Assembly: GCF_002929275.1 (NCBI RefSeq)
Contig: NZ_PJIK01000006.1
Span: 62,001-126,000 of the forward strand
Length of the DNA: 64,000 bases
Direction of reading: 5' to 3'
DNA from: Arthrobacter sp. ZGTC131
GTDB taxonomy: Bacteria; Actinomycetota; Actinomycetes; Actinomycetales; Micrococcaceae
A program made the position numbers and the translations under genes. Each line of letters opens with the position of its first letter. The stretch's first letter is position 1. The notes beneath the pieces are model-generated. The model saw only the letters and a list, made by a program, of their open reading frames with translations, did no database searches and was not told where the DNA came from. Shown here in pieces: positions 59,365-64,000 of the stretch.

Positions 59365-60323
59365 GCGATCTCCATCAGGGGGTGCTTGGTGTTCCAGCCG
59401 GTCAGGTGGGCCAGCTCGGGTTCGCGGCGAGGGAGTGCGACGGCGATGCCCGCCGCTGCGACGTGTCCCGCGTTTCGGGTGACGTTGCGGCTGCGCAGCG
59501 CGCCGTGATTCCTAACCTCCACCGCCGGCAGGCCGCCGTCGAACGGTCCGAACTCCAGGGCTTGGATAGCGGCGGCGAAGTCCCGTGCCCGCTGGCCGGG
59601 CATCGGCCCGGAGGCCATCACGTGCGGGGGAAGGAGCTCCAGATCGAGCAGCGCGGATTCGACCAGCTGGCGGTAGTGCCGGCGGAACAGCGTGTGGGTG
59701 CCGAAGACTTCCAGGAGCAGCGGCTGGTGCCCGAGCCCGATCACCACGCCGCGCTGGCCCTCGACCGGGGCCGGGGCGTCGGAGGCCTCGAAGCGGTTCG
59801 CCTCCCGTGGTTCGGCGGTGAACCGGTCCATGTGCTCCAGCAGGGAGCTGGTCACCGACCGGCCCCGGGCGGCATCGAACCGGCTGACCCGGTTCCAGAT
59901 GCGGCCCTGGCGGTCGGCACCCCGCGGATCGGCGGGACCGGTGGCGAGCTCTGCCCAGACGTTCAGCGGGGCGCGGCGGGCCTGCCGTCGGTGGCTGGGC
60001 GTGCCTTCCCAGCGGCCGGCCTCCACGCAGTAGGTGTCGATGTCGCGCGTTTCGCCCGGGCCGAGGAGAACGTCCCTGGCGCAGGTCCGGTGCTGCTGGC
60101 CGCCCTCGAGCAGTTCGCCTTCGAGCAGGAGGGCCGGGCGCGGGCCGTTGTTGGTGACGGTGAGGCGGGCGACCTGCGGGCCGCCGGCCAGCTCGGTGAC
60201 GGCGACGTCGGCGTGGGTGCCGGTGCTGATGCCGAGCCCGCCGGCGCCGGCCGTCCAGACGGGAAAGATGCTGAGCGGGCCGAGCGTGGTGCCGGCTCCG
60301 ACGTGCAGCTGTTGAATCTTCAT
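59361..60323 (-). CDS. ARPP-1-type domain protein
   Basis: 320 residues: LHVGAGTTLGPLSIFPVWTA, VTNNGPRPALLLEGELLEGG, QQHRTCARDVLLGPGETRDI, RQARRAPLNVWAELATGPAD, GVVIGLGHQPLLLEVFGTHT. GELLEGGQQHR is the hallmark of the ARPP-1 family, defined by its association with ADP-ribosylglycohydrolase (ARG) and rhodanese-phosphatase domains, exactly the partner here. The molecular role is not known; probably ADP-ribose-related. Start ATG 60323, SD GGAGG 8 nt upstream. An operator-like palindrome is 18 bp upstream. Confidence 0.9.
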   Translation of the reverse strand: MKIQQLHVGAGTTLGPLSIFPVWTAGAGGLGISTGTHADVAVTELAGGPQVARLTVTNNGPRPALLLEGELLEGGQQHRTCARDVLLGPGETRDIDTYCVEAGRWEGTPSHRRQARRAPLNVWAELATGPADPRGADRQGRIWNRVSRFDAARGRSVTSSLLEHMDRFTAEPREANRFEASDAPAPVEGQRGVVIGLGHQPLLLEVFGTHTLFRRHYRQLVESALLDLELLPPHVMASGPMPGQRARDFAAAIQALEFGPFDGGLPAVEVRNHGALRSRNVTRNAGHVAAAGIAVALPRREPELAHLTGWNTKHPLMEIA

Positions 60324-60340
60324 GATGACCTCCAGAATCT

Positions 60341-60360
60341 TTAGCTCAGATCTGAGCTAA
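60341..60360. promoter_or_regulatory. NrtR operator-like palindrome 1
   Basis: TTAGCTCAGA followed directly by its reverse complement TCTGAGCTAA: a perfect 20-bp palindrome, 18 bp from the ARPP-1 start. Confidence 0.8.
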
Positions 60361-60388
60361 TTGACTTCAGTATGCACGGCTTGAATCT

Positions 60389-60408
60389 TTAGCGCAATAC
60401 TGAGATAA
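60389..60408. promoter_or_regulatory. NrtR operator-like site 2
   Basis: TTAGCGCA-atac-TGAGATAA keeps both outer half-sites of site 1 with changes in the centre. 48 bp (close to five helical turns) from site 1 and 8 bp before the regulator's GTG start. Fits autoregulation of divergent genes. Confidence 0.65.
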
Positions 60409-60416
60409 ATGATCCT

Positions 60417-61082
60417 GTGAAGACCCCAACAGATGTCCCGCGTGCTTCCCTGCTGAACTACCCGCGGCCGTCGGTGGCGGTGGACACCGCGGTGCTGACC
60501 GTCGCAAACGGCAGCCTTTGCGTGCTCCTGGTGCGGCGCGGCGAGAAGGACAGGCATGGCGAGTGGGCGCTGCCCGGCAGCTTCCTGCGTGAGCGGGAGC
60601 GGCTGGCCGATGCGGTGCTGCGGTCCCTGCGGGAGAAAGCCGGGATCTCCGGGCGGGTGCCCCGGCAGTTGCATGTCTTTGACGATCCGGCCCGGGACGA
60701 CCGGGGCTGGGTGCTTTCCGTTGCGCACGTGGACGTGGTGCCCCTGGCGGCATTGGAGGAAGCGTTGAAGTCCGACGGCGTTCGGCTGGCTTCCATTGCT
60801 GAGGAACCGGAAGTGATCGCCGGGATGCCGTACGGGCACTCGGAGATGGTGGCAAAAGCGGTCGAGTGGCTGCGGGCCGCCTATGCGGAATCGCCGGATC
60901 CCGGTGCGCTGCTGGACGAGCCGTTCACGCTGAAGGAGCTGCGGGATTTGCATGAGGTGGTTGCCGGTCGGACGCTGATGCGCGACACGTTCCGGCGGTT
61001 CATGGAGCCGCAGCTGGTGGGGACGGGGCAGATGTCCGACGGGACGCGGGGGAGGCCGTCGCGGTTGTGGGGGCGGGCCTGA
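60417..61082 (+). CDS. nrtR: NrtR-type Nudix transcriptional regulator
   Basis: 221 residues. Nudix-like N-domain (VAVDTAVLTVANGSLCVLLV, GEWALPGSFLRERERLADAV) and a C-terminal wHTH (FTLKELRDLHEVVAGRTLMR, DTFRRFMEPQLVGTGQMSDG, GRPSRLWGRA) typical of NrtR. The Nudix box is degenerate: RSLREKAGI in place of REUxEExGU, and R instead of the first Glu, so catalysis is doubtful and ADP-ribose sensing more likely. The GTG start follows operator 2 by 8 bp. Divergent from the ARPP-1/ARG operon, which it should control in response to ADP-ribose or NAD. Confidence 0.9.
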   Translation: MKTPTDVPRASLLNYPRPSVAVDTAVLTVANGSLCVLLVRRGEKDRHGEWALPGSFLRERERLADAVLRSLREKAGISGRVPRQLHVFDDPARDDRGWVLSVAHVDVVPLAALEEALKSDGVRLASIAEEPEVIAGMPYGHSEMVAKAVEWLRAAYAESPDPGALLDEPFTLKELRDLHEVVAGRTLMRDTFRRFMEPQLVGTGQMSDGTRGRPSRLWGRA

Positions 61083-61229
61083 AAGGCCGCGCAACGAAAG
61101 TGGAATAATACTGCCGGGAGCTACTCAGCCGACACCGCGCGCAGATCAGTCTGTGGCCCTATAGCTGCGGCTTGGATCCGTATACAATTTCCACGGTTTA
61201 TACACTCTGGCAGCAGACGGAAGGAAAAC

Positions 61230-61940
61230 GTGTTCTCATCTATTTACGAGAATAGCTTGGCGGCGCATTCATGGTGGCTTGCCGCGGAAGTGGCGAGAAG
61301 GCATAAGTCACTGAGGCTGATTAGCTGCGTAGAAACCTTAGGTCTCGATGAAACCTTAGGTATTTTTGATGCAAACGGCCGCCGACTGCTTGCTTTTATC
61401 TCCGAAGTACCGAACAGGGCGGTTGTAGATGGTAGTTCACAACCCGGCTGGGCGATGGGATGGCCTGAGCTTCTGGCGATGACGCCTAGGGAGGCTGTGA
61501 CGGCTATTGAGAGGAATCTGAATATCTACCTTCCTAATCACGCGCTTGAAACTACGGAAGAAACACTTGTCTATAGATTGATGGCGAAATTGATAGGACT
61601 CAATATCTGGTCCAGTGACACATGGCGCGCTTTTTCGTGTTGTTATTTCGATGCACAGGACAAGTACATGATTCCATCCGACGCCTTAGACGATTTTCCA
61701 TCTGCACTCGACAAGTTTGAATCGTTGCATGGTCGGGTGGCCTCGCCGCCGGCGGCAGAAGGCTACTGGTCCGTGTATAAGAATAAACAGCAGATTTGCG
61801 TGCTGGATGACGATGCTCTTCTGCACTTCGCGGATAATAGGCCTCCGATGCCTTTGATGCAGCGTTTTAATGAAGTTGGTCGAAATGTTGATGTGCTCGC
61901 CGCGAGCGTCATGAAGGTGCTGCCTAATTCCGGCGTCTGA
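61230..61940 (+). CDS. TY-Chap2-like putative peptide chaperone
   Basis: 236 residues starting at GTG 61230 with AAGGAAAAC. The beginning SWWLAAEVARRHKSLRLISC resembles the SWxLAxExxRRHPxLxIxE start of proteins I associate with the TY-Chap2 family (YbjN/T3SS-chaperone-like). YLPNHALETTEETLVYRLMA continues with the typical PPSTPxTLxYRxIA-like block. GC content is clearly below the neighbours (many AT-ending codons), a sign of recent transfer. Family assignment is from memory, function unproven. Followed by a hairpin. Confidence 0.7.
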   Translation: MFSSIYENSLAAHSWWLAAEVARRHKSLRLISCVETLGLDETLGIFDANGRRLLAFISEVPNRAVVDGSSQPGWAMGWPELLAMTPREAVTAIERNLNIYLPNHALETTEETLVYRLMAKLIGLNIWSSDTWRAFSCCYFDAQDKYMIPSDALDDFPSALDKFESLHGRVASPPAAEGYWSVYKNKQQICVLDDDALLHFADNRPPMPLMQRFNEVGRNVDVLAASVMKVLPNSGV

Positions 61941-61945
61941 TGAGG

Positions 61946-61968
61946 TCAGGAGCGAGGCGCGCTCCTGA
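61946..61968 (+). terminator. Hairpin after the TY-Chap2-like gene
   Basis: TCAGGAGCG-aggcg-CGCTCCTGA, 9-bp perfect stem, 5 bp after the stop. Can serve the convergent gene as well. Confidence 0.65.
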
Positions 61969-62053
61969 GCAACCGCTTGCGGTACTAGCGCCACTCGGGT
62001 TAGCGCGCACGCCTCTTCGTAGAGGGCATTGACGGGTTGCTAGCCCGGGGATT

Positions 62054-62926
62054 TCATGGATGGGCCGCTGACCGAGGGTGTTTAAACAGGGAAAGGGTGC
62101 TCTGAGGCGAGTTCAAGCGATCGATGTAAAACTGCTCTAAAACTGCTGCCGGGTCGAATGGTCCAAGCGAGTCAAAGGCCGAGATTTGGAAGTCCTGCAG
62201 GCTGACTCCCTCTCGAAGTCTCCCCAGAAGCGCCTTCCATGTGGAAGCCCTCGGGCTTACACTCACACCGGCGCCGAGGAACGGCACCAGCTGTCCGTCA
62301 CGGGCATGCTGGCTGAGCACCTTAGCCTTTTGATGCCGATGCTGGCCGAGAGACCGCCATGAAGAATCGTTGATAACTTCCCGTCGGAGTTTCTGAGCCA
62401 ACGAATAGGCCGACCGGCCTTGAAGCGTGCGCACGATATCCACCTCGTACCGGATGGCCAATTCTGAAATCGTATCGAGGATTGCACGCAGAGCTGCCCC
62501 GCGGTGATTGTCAGCACCGCCTCCCTGTGTGCCGAAAAATGGAAATGCCAGAAGTCGGTCGGGACGCTGGTTGAAGGGTGCATTCAGGACACCGAGAGCT
62601 GCTACGACGAAGGCCTCTAACCGTTCAGCAAAAACGTCCGGTGACCACTGATTGTCAGCGGACACCGCAGTCAGGACCGGCCTGGGTGATTTCTGATCCC
62701 AATCATGGATTGCCGCGGCATGGGATTGTCCGGACCGGAAAAGATCATCACACGACGATTCGGCGAGCTGTTGAAGTTTGGGGTGCGCCTTTGCCCAACA
62801 AGGGCGGATCCTGACACATGAATCCGTCGGAAGCAGCCAGGCATCACATTGCAGGCGCAGGATGTCCGCATGGCTACGAAGACGTGAGGCTGCATCATGG
62901 AATTGTCTATCAGACACAGCCATCAT
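62054..62926 (-). CDS. Macro-like/SIR2-like protein, apparently C-terminally truncated
   Basis: 290 residues. N-terminal half is macro-domain-like: RLQCDAWLLPTDSCVRIRPC, RLLAFPFFGTQGGGADNHRG, DIVRTLQGRSAYSLAQKLRR. From ~215 a SIR2-type NAD-binding start: HARDGQLVPFLGAGVSVSPR, STWKALLGRLREG (GAGVS loop). Only ~75 residues of the SIR2-like domain remain; the usual domain is over 200. The frame ends in SLFKHPRSAAHP. Full-length relatives (macro-like plus SIR2) look like NAD-consuming defence effectors. Here probably disabled. Moderate GC; same strand as the GIY-YIG-like gene 48 bp upstream. Confidence 0.65.
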   Translation of the reverse strand: MMAVSDRQFHDAASRLRSHADILRLQCDAWLLPTDSCVRIRPCWAKAHPKLQQLAESSCDDLFRSGQSHAAAIHDWDQKSPRPVLTAVSADNQWSPDVFAERLEAFVVAALGVLNAPFNQRPDRLLAFPFFGTQGGGADNHRGAALRAILDTISELAIRYEVDIVRTLQGRSAYSLAQKLRREVINDSSWRSLGQHRHQKAKVLSQHARDGQLVPFLGAGVSVSPRASTWKALLGRLREGVSLQDFQISAFDSLGPFDPAAVLEQFYIDRLNSPQSTLSLFKHPRSAAHP

Positions 62927-62973
62927 GAGGCACCGTTCGTCGCCCTTCCTTTAGGAACCAGCGCCCGGAGACC

Positions 62974-63966
62974 TCAACCTTCTATTTCGACAATAGTGCC
63001 GCGCACTGTCATCCAAACACTTTGACCGGGACTGCCGAGCGTTCGCATGATCTTCTTTCCGAGTCCGATGGTCCCGGAACGAGAACCGTTTACACGCCAC
63101 CGCGCCTCCGAGCTTGTTCCGCCATAGTTCACAGTCAAGAAGCCATCTGTAGGGGGCAACGCAAATTTGGAGCGGGCGGGAATTCGTAAGTTGCTTCTAG
63201 TCCTGTCGGCATCCGTTATCGCCTGGGACTCGATGCGAATGCCATCAGAATGGCTCGCCTTGGAAGCCTCGTGACTTCGAGCAGAGGGCGGCAATGGCTC
63301 TTGCGCTGCGGGGGCAGCGGATTGCAGACGCATACTTGGGCTCGCTGAATCGTTTGCCGACCGCTCTATCTTGTAGCCGGCCAAGCCGTGGCGCTTTCGG
63401 AGACCGTGACGTACATTCACGTTGGCAAACGGCGCAATCCGCTCTGCATCGAAGAGCTGTCGTCGGACGGCCACGGGAACCGATTCCGCATATGCGTTCA
63501 GCAAGGCCGATTCCGCTGCTGCCGGATCCGACGCCGGAGCGTAATGGACATACAAATCGGCGAGCCCGCTCAGCGTCTTGAGCCACCAGCCACCGGCATG
63601 CGGTGACCGTTGGCCGATGCGGGTGACGTAGTACTGTCGTACGCGTTTCTGCGCCGAGGTCCCGGCCAGCCCTATATAGAGTACCGGGGAATCCTGAATC
63701 CAAAAGGCCCCGATTCGTTGGGCTAAAGCTTCATCTGTCGCGGGAGTGCCATCGATCATGACCTCAGGACAAAGCTGTCGGAGATCCTTGAAGGAAGCAG
63801 GGTCGGGCTTGTAAAGCGGAAGCAGTCCGACGGAATCCTCCAAATCAGCTGTCGACGACACGACGTAAACGCCGGGCTGATCCAGGTGAATCTGCTCGCC
63901 CCACTGGACGGCGCCTGCCCACTCCAAGCCGCATTTTTCGAGGAGTTCAGCCACGGAAATAGTCAT
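62974..63966 (-). CDS. GIY-YIG-like protein with unknown C-terminal domain
   Basis: About 330 residues (ATG 63966; ATG 63972 is equally possible). GVYVVSSTADLEDS and VLYIGLAGTSAQKRVRQYYV resemble the GVY...YIG core of GIY-YIG nucleases, with basic residues of the helix after it; the catalytic Glu may be in AAAESALLNAYAE. A Ser/Ala-rich linker (~205-265) leads to a beta-rich end (FLTVNYGGTSSEARWRVNGS, TIGLGKKIMRTLG). Upstream of, and possibly co-transcribed with, the SIR2-like gene. Function unknown; nuclease or DNA-binding accessory role inferred. Confidence 0.65.
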   Translation of the reverse strand: MTISVAELLEKCGLEWAGAVQWGEQIHLDQPGVYVVSSTADLEDSVGLLPLYKPDPASFKDLRQLCPEVMIDGTPATDEALAQRIGAFWIQDSPVLYIGLAGTSAQKRVRQYYVTRIGQRSPHAGGWWLKTLSGLADLYVHYAPASDPAAAESALLNAYAESVPVAVRRQLFDAERIAPFANVNVRHGLRKRHGLAGYKIERSANDSASPSMRLQSAAPAAQEPLPPSARSHEASKASHSDGIRIESQAITDADRTRSNLRIPARSKFALPPTDGFLTVNYGGTSSEARWRVNGSRSGTIGLGKKIMRTLGSPGQSVWMTVRGTIVEIEG

Positions 63967-64000
63967 GGCCATACTCTAGCCAGTGCTCGTGATTGCCAGG

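Noticed and set aside
1-64000. Prophage or integrative element
   Set aside because: No integrase, capsid, terminase, relaxase or tRNA attachment site could be recognised.

Overview
The window is high-GC DNA with actinobacterial signals: strong GC-ending codon bias, many GTG/TTG starts, 4-nt ATGA/GTGA stop-start overlaps, mycothiol-type DinB proteins and NrtR regulation. Gene content (VOC, GYD and DUF808 proteins, tripartite tricarboxylate transporter, many Lrp/IclR/GntR/TetR regulators, BVMO catabolism) fits a soil Micrococcaceae such as Arthrobacter or a close relative. The genus is inference; there is no rRNA or housekeeping marker in the window. I saw no tRNA, rRNA, CRISPR array, transposase or integrase.

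Layout. 0-3.3 kb: a MarR-MFS pair, a VOC protein, and a RibD/DHFR-like gene lying between scraps of an alpha/beta hydrolase, next to MFS debris. 3.4-14.4 kb: a catabolic island (TetR, Zn-alcohol dehydrogenase, alpha/beta hydrolase, Baeyer-Villiger-type monooxygenase, two SDRs, TctC-TctB-TctA transporter, MFS pump) that reads as uptake and oxidation of an alcohol/ketone with ester or lactone hydrolysis. 14.4-17 kb: a graveyard of broken genes. 17-21 kb: small lipoproteins and membrane proteins. 21-22.1 kb: more remnants. 22.2-31.8 kb: amino-acid-type catabolic genes (HAD, Lrp, aldehyde dehydrogenase, homoserine dehydrogenase, APC permease, two IclR regulators, cyclase, homocysteine methyltransferase). 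32-37 kb: frameshifted GYD gene, DinB protein, then GntR/amidohydrolase/permease/amidohydrolase. 37-43.3 kb: DUF808 protein, TPP enzyme, Lrp, HisC-like aminotransferase, APC permease. 43.6-44.4 kb: a collapsed permease-amidohydrolase scar and two coupled zinc-ribbon proteins.

The most unusual part is 45.5-56 kb, all on the minus strand: a NERD-nuclease/SF1-helicase, an 880-residue protein joining a complete SF2 (XPB-like) helicase to a complete group-1-like sigma-70 factor, and an AddB-like plus AddA-like nuclease/helicase pair overlapping by 4 nt. The two promoter-proximal gaps carry matching sites (TTGTCGGAC-N8-TAnnnT) that fit the actinobacterial RecA-independent (PafBC) DNA-damage promoter. 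I propose a damage-induced DNA-processing or defence system that includes its own sigma domain.

From 56 kb to the end, genes point to ADP-ribose/NAD metabolism and conflict: ADP-ribosylglycohydrolase-phosphatase fusion, ARPP-1-type protein, NrtR-type Nudix regulator with two operator-like sites, two proteins I associate with putative peptide chaperones (TY-Chap), a macro-like/SIR2-like protein that looks truncated, and a GIY-YIG-like protein. Decayed paralogues are frequent (hydrolase, GntR, permease/amidohydrolase, zinc ribbon), so the region has a history of small duplications and deletions.
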